Source: Sphingomonadaceae bacterium (GTDB lineage: Bacteria > Pseudomonadota > Alphaproteobacteria > Sphingomonadales > Sphingomonadaceae). Taken from it: a stretch of DNA of 36,719 nucleotides. Position numbers and translations under genes: made by a program. The DNA lies in assembly GCA_016742125.1 (NCBI GenBank), contig JACVCM010000025.1, positions 1 to 36,719 on the forward strand, given 5' to 3'. Below are positions 1 through 8,958 of the stretch, piece after piece. The notes below the pieces were generated by a model. It did not search any database. It saw only the letters and a program-made list of their open reading frames with translations, and was not told the DNA's origin. The number at the start of each line of letters is the position of its first letter. The stretch's first letter is position 1.

Positions 1-102
1 GACCAGGATCGTGCCCGTTATGCCGAGCGGCAGCGGCAAATCCTTTTGGCAGCAAGGCGAGGAAAGCAGCATATCGGCGTCAACCAGCGCGACGATGACT
101 GA
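1..102 (+). CDS. C-terminal end of an unidentified upstream gene (5' truncated)
   Basis: Frame 1 is open from the window edge to a TGA at 100-102 and encodes 33 residues rich in Arg, Gln and Asp, ending in three aspartates. The next gene starts at 95 inside this frame, giving an 8-base overlap typical of translationally coupled genes, so I read this as the tail of a real gene. The fragment is too short to name a family. Confidence 0.5.
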   Translation, partial: DQDRARYAERQRQILLAARRGKQHIGVNQRDDD

Positions 103-724
103 TCGTCCGCTCCTATACAGCTTTCGCCGTTGTCCCTATGCGATGCGCGCGCGTATGGCTCTGGCCGTAAGCGGGGTGGAGGTGGAACTCCGCGAGGTCG
201 TCCTGCGCGACAAGCCCTCGGAGATGCTGGCCGTTTCGCCCAAGGGCACGGTGCCGGTCTTGGTGCTGCCCAGTGGAGAAGTGCTGGATGAAAGTCTCGA
301 CATCATGCGTTGGGCCCTTGACAAAAGCGATCCCGGGCTTTGGCTGAACGATGTTGACGATGATCTGGTCGCCGCCAATGACGGGCCTTTTAAACAGGCG
401 CTGGACCGCTATAAATATCCGCATCGCTATGGCTTGGCAAATGGCCTGCTCCACCGGGAAACGGGAATGGCGCATCTCTTACAATTGAACCTTCGGTTAG
501 CTGACAAGCCGTTTCTAGGTGGCGACCATCCGGCCTTCACCGACGTTGCGATCTTTTCTTTCGTCCGACAATTTGCGGCTACCGATCAGGGCTGGTTCGA
601 TGCCCAGCCTTTCCCTGCCCTCCAAATATGGCTCAAGACGCTTATCAGGTCAAACTTGTTCGATCGCATCATGATCCGGTACCCGCAATGGAAAACGGGA
701 GATCCGCCAACGTTCTTTCCCTGA
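95..724 (+). CDS. Glutathione S-transferase family protein
   Basis: This is a 209-residue soluble protein with the two-part GST layout: an N-terminal thioredoxin-like domain (about 1-80) and a helical C-terminal domain. The CPYA motif at residues 13-16, after a short beta strand, resembles the active-site region of Cys-type GSTs and related glutaredoxin-like folds. The KGTVPVL segment near residue 50 carries the cis-proline that binds glutathione. An open frame extends back to base 11, but ATG 95 gives the normal family N-terminus and overlaps the previous gene's stop. Its 3' end abuts the 3' end of the convergent glutathione reductase gene. The substrate is unknown. Confidence 0.85.
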   Translation: MTDRPLLYSFRRCPYAMRARMALAVSGVEVELREVVLRDKPSEMLAVSPKGTVPVLVLPSGEVLDESLDIMRWALDKSDPGLWLNDVDDDLVAANDGPFKQALDRYKYPHRYGLANGLLHRETGMAHLLQLNLRLADKPFLGGDHPAFTDVAIFSFVRQFAATDQGWFDAQPFPALQIWLKTLIRSNLFDRIMIRYPQWKTGDPPTFFP

Positions 725-2071
725 TTATTTCAGGAGAACAAGTTCTTCGGCCATACTGGGATGTAACGCTACGGTGTCGTCAAAGTCCCGCTTGGTGAGC
801 CCGGCTTTGACCGCAATGGCGGCTGCCTGCAATATCTCGCCGCTATCGGGACCGATAAGATGCAGGCCGACAACCTTCTCGTCCGGACCAGCGACCACCA
901 TTTTGTAAATGGCCCGCTCGTTGCGATCGGCGAGGACATTCTTCATCGCGCGAAAATCGCTTTTGTAGACCTTCACATCATCCAGTTTCGCGCGCGCATC
1001 GGCTTCGGTCATGCCAACCCCTGCAATCGGCGGATTGCTGAAAACTGCAGTCGGGATGCAGTCATAGTCCACGGTCCGGGGATTTTCGCCAAAGACGGTA
1101 TCTGCAAAGGCGTGACCCTCGCGAATGGCCACCGGCGTTAACTGCACGCGGTTGGTGACGTCGCCGACGGCATATATGCTCGGGATTTTGGTGCGGTTGT
1201 CGGCTCCCACTTTGATCGAGCCGTCGTCGGCGAGTTCTACCCCGACTTCCTGGAGGCCCAATGCATTGCTATGCGGCGTACGTCCGATGGCCCATAGGAG
1301 CAGGTCGGTTTCTATGTCCTCGCCACCGCCGCCTTTTATCAGAAGACTGCCGTCGTCGCGCTTCTCGACTTCGTCGAAGCGATAGCCGAAGCGGACATCA
1401 ATCCCCTTGTGACGGCTGATCTCGACCAACCGGTCGACTATTTCCTGGTCATACCCCCTCAAGATACGGTCACCGCGCGTGATGAGCGTTACTTCCACGC
1501 CAAGTTCGTTGAAAATGCCGGCAAATTCGTTGGCGATGTAGCCCCCACCTGCGATGACCGCCCGCTTCGGAAGCGCAGGCAGGCTGAAAACTTCGTTCGA
1601 GGTGATGCCATGCCCTGCCCCGGGGATATCGGGCATTGACGGCCACGCGCCGGTCGCCACAAGGATGTTCGCAGCCGTGATTTCGCGACCGCTTACCAGT
1701 TTTATACTATTTGGCCCCGTAACGATCGCGCGCTCGCGAAATATCTCGACATTATTGTCACCAAGCGTTTGCCCATATAATCCTTCGAGCCGGTTGACCT
1801 CGGCGGCGACATTGTCGCGCAGCACATTCCAGTCGAACGATGCGCCATCGGTGTCCCAGCCAAAGCGGCGGGCATCAGCCAGATCTTCCGCAAAATGCGA
1901 ACCATAGACCAGCAGTTTCTTGGGGACGCAGCCGCGAATGACGCAAGTGCCACCGACACGATGCTCTTCTGCTATCGCCACCCGTGCGCCGTGCGAGGCG
2001 GCAATGCGGGACGCGCGAACGCCGCCTGAACCCGCGCCAATGACGAAAAGGTCATATTCAAAATCCGACAT
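725..2071 (-). CDS. gor: Glutathione-disulfide reductase
   Basis: The product is a cytoplasmic FAD- and NADPH-dependent enzyme that returns oxidised glutathione to GSH. The 448 residues show the FAD-binding GAGSGG motif near residue 12, the redox-active disulfide C43/C48 in GGTCVIRGC, a second nucleotide-binding GGGYIANEF motif, and the C-terminal HPSMAEE motif carrying the active-site His-Glu pair. ATG 2071 is chosen because it follows an AAAGAGA ribosome site; an in-frame GTG at 2092 would add seven residues with no support. It lies 96 bases downstream of pgi on the same strand, so the two may be cotranscribed. Both enzymes connect to the NADPH/GSH supply. Confidence 0.95.
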   Translation of the reverse strand: MSDFEYDLFVIGAGSGGVRASRIAASHGARVAIAEEHRVGGTCVIRGCVPKKLLVYGSHFAEDLADARRFGWDTDGASFDWNVLRDNVAAEVNRLEGLYGQTLGDNNVEIFRERAIVTGPNSIKLVSGREITAANILVATGAWPSMPDIPGAGHGITSNEVFSLPALPKRAVIAGGGYIANEFAGIFNELGVEVTLITRGDRILRGYDQEIVDRLVEISRHKGIDVRFGYRFDEVEKRDDGSLLIKGGGGEDIETDLLLWAIGRTPHSNALGLQEVGVELADDGSIKVGADNRTKIPSIYAVGDVTNRVQLTPVAIREGHAFADTVFGENPRTVDYDCIPTAVFSNPPIAGVGMTEADARAKLDDVKVYKSDFRAMKNVLADRNERAIYKMVVAGPDEKVVGLHLIGPDSGEILQAAAIAVKAGLTKRDFDDTVALHPSMAEELVLLK

Positions 2072-2167
2072 GAACGTCTCTTTCTGTTGCACGGCTGATA
2101 TGGTTACAGCACGTACACATTACCAAGCACATTTATTGCGATATGTTATCGAACAGGTCGATTACGT

Positions 2168-3670
2168 TCAAACGTCGCCCAGCGCGGCTTCTATAAGGGC
2201 CGTGGTTGAAGCGTCGAAGCCCGATGGCCCGTTTTCACCAATGCTTTTCGCAATCTCCTTGCCCAGCTCTACACCGAACTGGTCGAACGGATTGATGCCG
2301 AGCAGCACCGCGTTGACGAAAGTGCGATGTTCATAGAACGCGATCAGCGCGCCAACTGTTGAAGGCGTGACGTCGTCGAGGAGGATCGTGGCGGACGGGC
2401 GGTTACCTGCGTAATTGCGTGCACCGTCGTCCGATTGGCGACCTGCCATCAAAGCTGCGCCCTGAGCAAAGCAGTTGACCAGCAGGGTTTCGTGATGCGC
2501 CGGGTCGAAATCATGCCCTGGCGTCTTGCTGGCGAGGAATTCGACCGGGATTAAATGTGTGCCCTGGTGCAAAAGTTGAAATACTGCGTGCTGGGCATCG
2601 GTTCCCACCCCACCCCAGGTGACGGGCGCACTATTACGACCGAGCGGTTCGCCGTCGGCTGTCACCGACTTGCCGTTCGATTCCATTTCCAGCTGTTGCA
2701 GATAATCGGGCAGCAAACGCAACCGCTCGTCATAAGCGAATATTGCGCGCGTCTGGCAAGCTTTGAGCTGTGTATAGTAAAGGTCGGCAAACGCAGCCAG
2801 GGTGGGCGCGTTCACCAGGGGCGGCGCGTTGCGGAAATGTCGATCCATCGCGGCCGCACCTTCAAGCAGTTCTTCATAGGCGGCCCAGCCAAGCCCCAGC
2901 GCAACGGGAAAGCCAATCGAGCACCATAGCGAATAACGCCCGCCCACGGCCTCGTTGAACGGCAAAACGCGACTTTCGTCGATACCCCATTCGATGGCCT
3001 TGTCCGGATAAGCAGTCAATGCAACAAATTGTGCATAGGGGTCCGCCACTCCCCCTTCGCGCATCCATTCCATCGCACTGGTCGCGTTGAGCAGCGTTTC
3101 AGTGGTTGTGAAGGTTTTGGACGCGACCGCCACAATCGTTTTGTGCGGATCCATATCCTTCACCGCCTCGGCAAGCGCTGAACCGTCGACATTGGAGACG
3201 ACCTTGACGTCATAACGTGCGTCATCCCGACCCAGTGCATCGATAAGCAGTTTCGGGCCCAGGGCGGATCCGCCTATTCCGATGTGGAGGATGTGCAGTA
3301 TCTCCCCCAGCGCGCCGGCATCGATTGCTTCAACCAGTCCGCGCATCCGTGTCTGCAAGCGCCGCGCACTGGAAACCGCTTCGGCGTTGCCGTTACCTCG
3401 CTCAGCAGTATGCTCCGCAGCGCGGCCTTCGGTCGGGTTGACGACGGCGCCTGAAAACAGGGCTTCTTTCGCTTTTGCAAGGCCCGCACCGTCCGCTAAT
3501 TGGGCAAAATCGTCCAGCAAATCGCTATCCAGATGGGTTTTCGACAGGTCGAAACGCAGACCTGCCTCCTCCACCGTCAGTTTCGCGACGCGCTGCGTAT
3601 CGGCCTTGAACAACGTCGCAAGATCCCGCTGCTCGTGTTTGCCAAGCTTGTCCCAATTCGCTGCTGTCAT
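2168..3670 (-). CDS. pgi: Glucose-6-phosphate isomerase
   Basis: It interconverts glucose-6-phosphate and fructose-6-phosphate in the cytoplasm. The 500-residue protein contains the family signatures GGRYSLWCSIG in the central SIS domain and GGVGTDAQHAVFQLLHQGT, where the catalytic His lies, plus the phosphosugar-binding SKTFTTTETL segment. Length is slightly short of the 540-550 residues of enteric enzymes but normal for alphaproteobacterial forms. ATG 3670 gives an N-terminus starting with MTAANWDKL, typical of the family. It is transcribed divergently from lepB with 120 bases between them, enough for two promoters. Confidence 0.95.
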   Translation of the reverse strand: MTAANWDKLGKHEQRDLATLFKADTQRVAKLTVEEAGLRFDLSKTHLDSDLLDDFAQLADGAGLAKAKEALFSGAVVNPTEGRAAEHTAERGNGNAEAVSSARRLQTRMRGLVEAIDAGALGEILHILHIGIGGSALGPKLLIDALGRDDARYDVKVVSNVDGSALAEAVKDMDPHKTIVAVASKTFTTTETLLNATSAMEWMREGGVADPYAQFVALTAYPDKAIEWGIDESRVLPFNEAVGGRYSLWCSIGFPVALGLGWAAYEELLEGAAAMDRHFRNAPPLVNAPTLAAFADLYYTQLKACQTRAIFAYDERLRLLPDYLQQLEMESNGKSVTADGEPLGRNSAPVTWGGVGTDAQHAVFQLLHQGTHLIPVEFLASKTPGHDFDPAHHETLLVNCFAQGAALMAGRQSDDGARNYAGNRPSATILLDDVTPSTVGALIAFYEHRTFVNAVLLGINPFDQFGVELGKEIAKSIGENGPSGFDASTTALIEAALGDV

Positions 3671-3790
3671 CGTATATCCTTACTTGTTGACGTCGATGCC
3701 GTCATTTCAACTCGGCGCTGGCCAATAGCCTGCCTTCGCATTAGAAGGCCAGACAATCCAACCGGGCCTTTCCAACTTTCGCGAGTTTCC

Positions 3791-4675
3791 GTGACGACAA
3801 CATCTGAAAATCGAAATGGGTTCGCCAACACTGATGCAGAACCCCAAGTCGGCGGTAAAACATCTTCGGAATGGCGGGAATATGGTGTTTTCCTGCTGAA
3901 GCTTGCTTTATTCGTATTCATCCTGCGCAGCTTCATTGTGTCGCCCTTCAACATTCCGTCGGAATCGATGCAGCCGCGCCTGCTCATCGGCGATTATCTG
4001 CTCGTTGCGAAGTGGCCCTATGGCTATTCGCGATACAGTATGCCTTTCTCGCTTCCGATCATTCCTGGAAGGATTTTCGCATCGCAGCCCGAACGCGGGG
4101 ATGTGGTGGTGTTCAAGGCACCGCCCACTTTGAGGGATGACTATATCAAACGCGTCATCGGCTTACCCGGTGACGTCATCCAGATGCGAGACGGAATTTT
4201 GGAAATAAACGGCGTTGCGGTCAAGAAAGAGCGGATTGCGGATTTTGTCATTCCGGTCACCGACAATATGAAGGATGCTGCGGCTCTGGAAGGTACACCC
4301 TTCCCCTGTTTCAAGCCCGCTTTTGAGGAGCGAGCGAAAGCCGGGGGCACACAATGCCGCTATCCCCGATATGTCGAGACGTTACCCGGCGGACGCAGCT
4401 ACGAGATATTGGACCTGGAAGACGGCCTCCCCGGCGACGATACCGAGGCATTTGTGGTCGAGGAGGACCAGGTATTCCTGATGGGCGACAACCGGGACCG
4501 CAGCGCAGACAGCCGGTTCCCCGCTGATGGCAAGGCAATCGGCATCGTCCCGCAGAAATATCTGGTTGGAAAGGCGTTGGTGTCGGTATTCTCAACAGAC
4601 GGCTCCGCCCGGTGGCTGCTGCCTTGGACTTGGTTCAGTGCTGCCCGTTGGGACCGGATAGGACAGGGCTTTTGA
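3791..4675 (+). CDS. lepB: Signal peptidase I
   Basis: This membrane-anchored serine protease removes signal peptides from Sec- and Tat-exported proteins. The frame is open further upstream, but GTG 3791 is the only sensible start before the transmembrane segment; it gives 294 residues and has only a weak ribosome site. One hydrophobic segment (about residues 32-51) is followed by the nucleophile motif PSESMQP (Ser59). The general-base Lys120 lies in YIKRVIGLPGD, and the conserved GDNRDRSADSR box follows. Unlike the two-TM E. coli enzyme, a single N-terminal anchor is visible. It is first gene of lepB-rnc-era, a common alphaproteobacterial order, and its stop overlaps the rnc start. Confidence 0.93.
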   Translation: MTTTSENRNGFANTDAEPQVGGKTSSEWREYGVFLLKLALFVFILRSFIVSPFNIPSESMQPRLLIGDYLLVAKWPYGYSRYSMPFSLPIIPGRIFASQPERGDVVVFKAPPTLRDDYIKRVIGLPGDVIQMRDGILEINGVAVKKERIADFVIPVTDNMKDAAALEGTPFPCFKPAFEERAKAGGTQCRYPRYVETLPGGRSYEILDLEDGLPGDDTEAFVVEEDQVFLMGDNRDRSADSRFPADGKAIGIVPQKYLVGKALVSVFSTDGSARWLLPWTWFSAARWDRIGQGF

Positions 4676-5340
4676 GCGACACTGTGCAGGCGCAATGGCT
4701 CAGCGGCCTGTTGCCGCAGCCGCCAATCGATATTGCACTTTACGATCGCGCTTTGACGCATGGCAGCACCGGCAAACCCGATTACCAGCGGCTCGAATTC
4801 CTGGGCGATCGCATATTGGGACTGGTGATTTCGGACATGCTCTACCACCGCTATGCCGATGAAGCCGAGGGACGGCTTTCGCACCGTCTGAATGCGTTGG
4901 TGTCGGGTGCGACCTGCGCCGAAATCGCACGGCAGATCGACCTGCCCCGCCATCTTCACCTTGGAAAGCAGGCACGCGACGACGGCGCGCAGCAAAGTGA
5001 AAATGTGCTGGGTGACGTCATGGAAGCGGTCATCGGTGCGCTTTATCTGGATCAGGGGCTGGAGGCGGCGCGCGGCCTGATCGAACAGCTTTGGGGTCCG
5101 CTAATCGAAACTGCAAATGGTGCGCCAAAACACCCCAAATCAGCCTTGCAGGAATGGTGTGCCGCAAACGGCCGCAAGGTACCCGAATATAATATAACGA
5201 AGAAGGAAGGCCCACCCCACGCGATGCGCTTTGAGGTAACAGTGACAGTCAAGGGATATGAACCGGTCAGTGCCACGGCGAATAGCAAACAGGCAGCCGA
5301 AACCGCAGCTGCGCTTGCTTTTCTGGAGGCGCATGCATGA
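4672..5340 (+). CDS. rnc: Ribonuclease III
   Basis: This double-strand-specific endoribonuclease matures rRNA precursors and cleaves structured mRNAs. The 222 residues comprise a catalytic domain with the signature RLEFLGDRIL (E42, D46) and the second metal-binding pair in NVLGDVMEAVIGALYLD (D115, E118), followed by a C-terminal double-stranded RNA-binding domain from about residue 150. I place the start at TTG 4672, which overlaps the lepB stop as TTGA and gives the normal family length; the longer frame from 4612 lies inside lepB. A GTG at 4684 is an alternative. It is coupled to era by an ATGA overlap. Confidence 0.94.
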   Translation: MSDTVQAQWLSGLLPQPPIDIALYDRALTHGSTGKPDYQRLEFLGDRILGLVISDMLYHRYADEAEGRLSHRLNALVSGATCAEIARQIDLPRHLHLGKQARDDGAQQSENVLGDVMEAVIGALYLDQGLEAARGLIEQLWGPLIETANGAPKHPKSALQEWCAANGRKVPEYNITKKEGPPHAMRFEVTVTVKGYEPVSATANSKQAAETAAALAFLEAHA

Positions 5341-6230
5341 CGCGGCGATGCGGGCATGTCGCCGTTATCGGTGCGCCGAATGCAGGTAAGTCGACCCTGG
5401 TCAATGCAATGGTCGGTCAGAAAATCGCCATCGTCAGCCCCAAGGCACAAACCACGCGCACGAGAATGCTGGGCGTTGCGCTTGACGGCGATGCGCAAAT
5501 CATATTGGTCGACACACCGGGGATATTCGTGGCGCAGCGCAGGCTCGACCGGGCTATGGTCGCCGCCGCCTGGGATGGTGCCGGAGATGCAGACCTGATC
5601 GCGCTGATCGTCGACGGGCGGGCGGGTGCGGGGCCGAAGGTCGAAAAGATTCTGGAAGGTTTGAAAAAACGCCCCGAGCGCAAATGGCTTGTACTGAACA
5701 AGGTCGACATCGCGGCCAAAGACAAGCTCTTGTCGCTAACGTCCAAAATTACCGAAATCTGCCCGTTTGAACAGATCTATTTCATCAGTGCCGCGACAGG
5801 CGATGGCTTGCCCGAATTCAAAAAGGCGCTGGCCGATGCGATGCCGGAGGGTGAATGGCATTTTCCCGAAGATCAGGTTTCCGATGCCACGGATCGTCTT
5901 GTTGCTGCGGAAATCACCCGTGAACAACTCTATCTGCAACTGCATGATGAGCTCCCCTATGCCAGCGCGGTCGAAACTGAAAAATATAGCGAGCGGGAAG
6001 ACGGCAGTCTCGAAATCCATCAGCAGATACTGGTTGCCCGGCCCACACAGCGCGCGATTGTCCTTGGCAAAGGGGGTTCGCGCATCAAGGCAATCGGCGA
6101 AGCTTCGCGGACCGAGCTATCGAAGCTGATGGGCGTTAAGGTGCACCTCTATCTACATGTAAAGGTGCACGAAAAATGGGACGAGGACCGCAGCCTGTAC
6201 CGGGATATCGGTCTGGAATGGGTGGACTAA
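5337..6230 (+). CDS. era: GTPase Era
   Basis: Era is an essential GTPase that binds the 3' end of 16S rRNA and checks 30S subunit assembly. The 297 residues show G1 GAPNAGKST (12-20), the switch region QTTRTR, G3 DTPG (59-62), G4 NKVD near residue 121 and a C-terminal KH domain with the GKGGSRIKAIG loop. The length is normal. The ATG overlaps the rnc stop as ATGA, so translation is probably coupled and all three genes from lepB form one operon. No clear terminator follows; instead an imperfect palindrome occupies the gap before the 3' end of topA. Confidence 0.95.
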   Translation: MTRRCGHVAVIGAPNAGKSTLVNAMVGQKIAIVSPKAQTTRTRMLGVALDGDAQIILVDTPGIFVAQRRLDRAMVAAAWDGAGDADLIALIVDGRAGAGPKVEKILEGLKKRPERKWLVLNKVDIAAKDKLLSLTSKITEICPFEQIYFISAATGDGLPEFKKALADAMPEGEWHFPEDQVSDATDRLVAAEITREQLYLQLHDELPYASAVETEKYSEREDGSLEIHQQILVARPTQRAIVLGKGGSRIKAIGEASRTELSKLMGVKVHLYLHVKVHEKWDEDRSLYRDIGLEWVD

Positions 6231-6238
6231 GTCCCTTG

Positions 6239-6323
6239 TCGTCGCCCCAGCGAAGCTCGGGCCTACACGTCTTTCCGCATAGACCGACAGGCGAGACGGG
6301 CCCAGCCTACGCAGGTGCGACGA
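6239..6323. repeat. Imperfect palindromic REP-like element
   Basis: Almost the entire gap between the convergent era and topA genes is one long imperfect inverted repeat. The outer arms TCGTCGCCCC (6239-6248) and GGTGCGACGA (6314-6323) pair with one mismatch, and pairing continues inward through AGCGAAGCTCGGGCC against GGGCCCAGCCTACGC with a few mismatches and one bulge. It resembles the short palindromes scattered between genes in sphingomonad genomes (from memory). It may act as a bidirectional terminator or mRNA stabiliser for the two facing genes. No second copy is present in this window. Confidence 0.6.
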
Positions 6324-6332
6324 TTTGAGACG

Positions 6333-8879
6333 TTATTTGGCCGCTCTTGCCTTCGCTTTGGCCGGTGTTTTCTTCTTTTTTGGCGCCGCCTTTTTCTTTG
6401 GCGCGGCGGCCTTCTTTCCCTTTGTCGGCATCGCTGCCCGCGCGTCAATCAACTGCGCGGCCTCTTCCAGAGTCAGTTCATCCGGAGCAATCGATTTGGG
6501 CAAAGTCGCATTGGTAACGCCGTCGGTCACATAGGGCCCGAAACGGCCCTCCATGAGCTTGATTTCCGCCTCGGTGCGCGGGTGCTTGCCCAGTTCCTTC
6601 AGCGCCGCGCGGGAACCGTTGCGTGCCCGGCCCGGGTTGGAAGCGGCTTCGGCCAGCTTCACGACCGCACTGTTCATGCCGGTGTCGAAAACTTCGGCCG
6701 TAGATGCGAGGCGGGCATATTTGCCAGCATGTGCAAGATAGGGGCCATAGCGTCCGATACTTGCGGTCACTGGCTCACCACTTTCCGGATGCGTTCCGAC
6801 GGTACGGGGCAGCGACAATAATTTAATCGCCCATTCCAGTCCGAAGTCTTCGGAAGGAACGTCCTTTGGGATCGAAGCGCGCTTGGCGTCTTTGCCCTCA
6901 CCCATTTCGACATATGGACCGAAGCGTCCCGATTTGCGGCTGATTTCCAACCCGGTCTCGGGATGTTTCCCCAGTTGTTCCTCCCCGCCCGCATCGACTT
7001 CACTGCCGCCAGGCTGCGCGAATTTGCGGGTGTATTTGCAGTCCGGGTAGTTCGAACAGGCGACGAAGGCGCCAAAACGGCCACCGCGCAGCGCCAGCCT
7101 GCCCTCGCCGCATTTGGGGCAAAGCCGCGGGTCGCTGCCATCGGCGCGGTCCGGAAACAGATAGGGTGAGAGGAATTTGTCCAGTTCGGCTGTAATATCC
7201 GACGGTTTTTGATCCATCACCTCGGCAGTCTTGGGCTTGAAGTCGCGCCAGAAGGCGTCGAGAAAGACCTGCCAGTCCGCCCGCCCGCCGCTTATCTCGT
7301 CAAGCTGGTCTTCGAGCCCTGCGGTGTAGTCATAGGCAACATAGCGTTCGAAAAAACGTTCCAGAAATGCTGTAAGGAGACGACCGGATTCCTCTGCGAT
7401 AAAACGATTTTTTTCAACCCGAACGTAGGCTCGGTCTTTCAGAACCTGAATTGTGGAGGCATAGGTCGACGGACGACCGATACCGAGTTCCTCCAACCGC
7501 TTGACCAGCGTGGCTTCCGAAAAGCGCGGCGGGGGCTGCGTGAAATGCTGGATTTTCTCGACTGCATGCTTGGCGGGCGCATCGCCTGCAATCATGGGCG
7601 GCAGGATCGCGCCATCTTCGCCTTCGCTGTCGTCAAGACCCTCTTCATATACTGCAAGGAAGCCGGGAAACTTCATGACCTGCCCGGTTGCCCGCAGCCC
7701 GGTTTGTCCGGTGCCGTCCAGCAGGTCGACCGTGGTTCGCTCCAGGCGGGCGGAGGCCATCTGGCTCGCCATTGCCCGCTTGTAGATCAAGTCGTAAAGC
7801 CGGGCGTGATCTCCCGAGCCGGCCTTGTCCCTGGCAAAATCGGTCGGACGGATAGCCTCGTGGGCCTCTTGCGCATTCTTTGCCTTGGTTTGGTAGATGC
7901 GTGGCTTTTCGGGGAGATAGCCGCTGTCAAAGCGATCGGCGATAGACTTGCGCGCCGCAGATATAGCACTTTGATCCATCTGCACGCCGTCGGTCCGCAT
8001 ATAGGTGATTGCGCCGTCTTCATAAAGGCCCTGTGCAATCCGCATGGTGTGACTGGCTGAAAAACCCAGTTTGCGCGCAGCTTCCTGTTGCAATGTCGAG
8101 GTTGTGAACGGAGGTTGCGGATTGCGCGTAACCGGTTTTGTTTCGACGGATCCGACGCCGAAATTTCCATCCTCTACGGCCAATCGTGCGGTTTCGGCCT
8201 CAACCTCGGACTTCAAGTCCATCTTGTCGAGCTTCTTGCCCAGATGCTGCGTCAGCCGTGCCTCGAACCTCTGTCCCTTATGCTCCATATTGGCCTTGAC
8301 CGACCAATATTCCTGCGACTTGAAGGCCTCGATCTCCCGCTCGCGTTCGACGATAAGACGCAAGGCGACAGATTGTACGCGACCGGCCGATTTCGCACCG
8401 GGCAATTTGCGCCAGAGTACGGGGGAAAGCGTAAATCCGACCAGATAATCCAGTGCGCGGCGCGCGCGGTAGGCATCGATCAGGTCTTCGTCCAAAGCGC
8501 GCGGATGCGCCATCGCTTCGGTAACCGCAGCTTTGGTGATAGCGTTGAATGTTACCCGCCCCACATTTTTGGGTAGCGCTTTCCTGTTGGCCAGGACTTC
8601 CTGCACATGCCAGCTGATCGCCTCACCTTCCCGATCGGGGTCGGTCGCAAGGATAAGACCGTCGGACTTTTTGGCCTCATCAGTAATCGCCTTCAGCTGT
8701 TTTGCCTTATCGGCATAATTGTCCCACAGCATCGAAAAGCCGTTGTCGGGATCGACCGAGCCGTCCTTGGGCGGCAAATCGCGAATGTGGCCATAGGACG
8801 CCAGGACCTTGTAACCCGGACCTAAATACTTCTCGATTGTTTTGGCTTTTGCAGGTGATTCAACGATGACTAATTGCAT
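6333..8879 (-). CDS. topA: DNA topoisomerase I (type IA)
   Basis: It relaxes negative supercoils by cutting one DNA strand. The 848-residue protein starts with the TOPRIM domain (VESPAKAKTIEKYLG; acidic triad in ATDPDREGEA near residue 80). The catalytic Tyr293 sits in ITYMRTDG. After the four-domain core come a four-cysteine zinc-ribbon (LCPKCG ... CSNYPDCKY) and three further ribbon-like repeats with the GRFGPYV pattern that have lost the cysteines. The protein ends in a Lys/Ala/Pro-rich tail of about 40 residues, probably disordered and DNA-binding; such tails are common in this family. ATG 8879 gives the normal start. It is the last gene of plsY-dprA-topA. Confidence 0.96.
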   Translation of the reverse strand: MQLVIVESPAKAKTIEKYLGPGYKVLASYGHIRDLPPKDGSVDPDNGFSMLWDNYADKAKQLKAITDEAKKSDGLILATDPDREGEAISWHVQEVLANRKALPKNVGRVTFNAITKAAVTEAMAHPRALDEDLIDAYRARRALDYLVGFTLSPVLWRKLPGAKSAGRVQSVALRLIVEREREIEAFKSQEYWSVKANMEHKGQRFEARLTQHLGKKLDKMDLKSEVEAETARLAVEDGNFGVGSVETKPVTRNPQPPFTTSTLQQEAARKLGFSASHTMRIAQGLYEDGAITYMRTDGVQMDQSAISAARKSIADRFDSGYLPEKPRIYQTKAKNAQEAHEAIRPTDFARDKAGSGDHARLYDLIYKRAMASQMASARLERTTVDLLDGTGQTGLRATGQVMKFPGFLAVYEEGLDDSEGEDGAILPPMIAGDAPAKHAVEKIQHFTQPPPRFSEATLVKRLEELGIGRPSTYASTIQVLKDRAYVRVEKNRFIAEESGRLLTAFLERFFERYVAYDYTAGLEDQLDEISGGRADWQVFLDAFWRDFKPKTAEVMDQKPSDITAELDKFLSPYLFPDRADGSDPRLCPKCGEGRLALRGGRFGAFVACSNYPDCKYTRKFAQPGGSEVDAGGEEQLGKHPETGLEISRKSGRFGPYVEMGEGKDAKRASIPKDVPSEDFGLEWAIKLLSLPRTVGTHPESGEPVTASIGRYGPYLAHAGKYARLASTAEVFDTGMNSAVVKLAEAASNPGRARNGSRAALKELGKHPRTEAEIKLMEGRFGPYVTDGVTNATLPKSIAPDELTLEEAAQLIDARAAMPTKGKKAAAPKKKAAPKKKKTPAKAKARAAK

Positions 8880-8958
8880 GATATTTCTGGCTTTTCTGAA
8901 CTGTCTCGCGTACGCGTATAGGCTGGAGGGGTTAAAGCACCGTCGTCAAGACCAAAAA

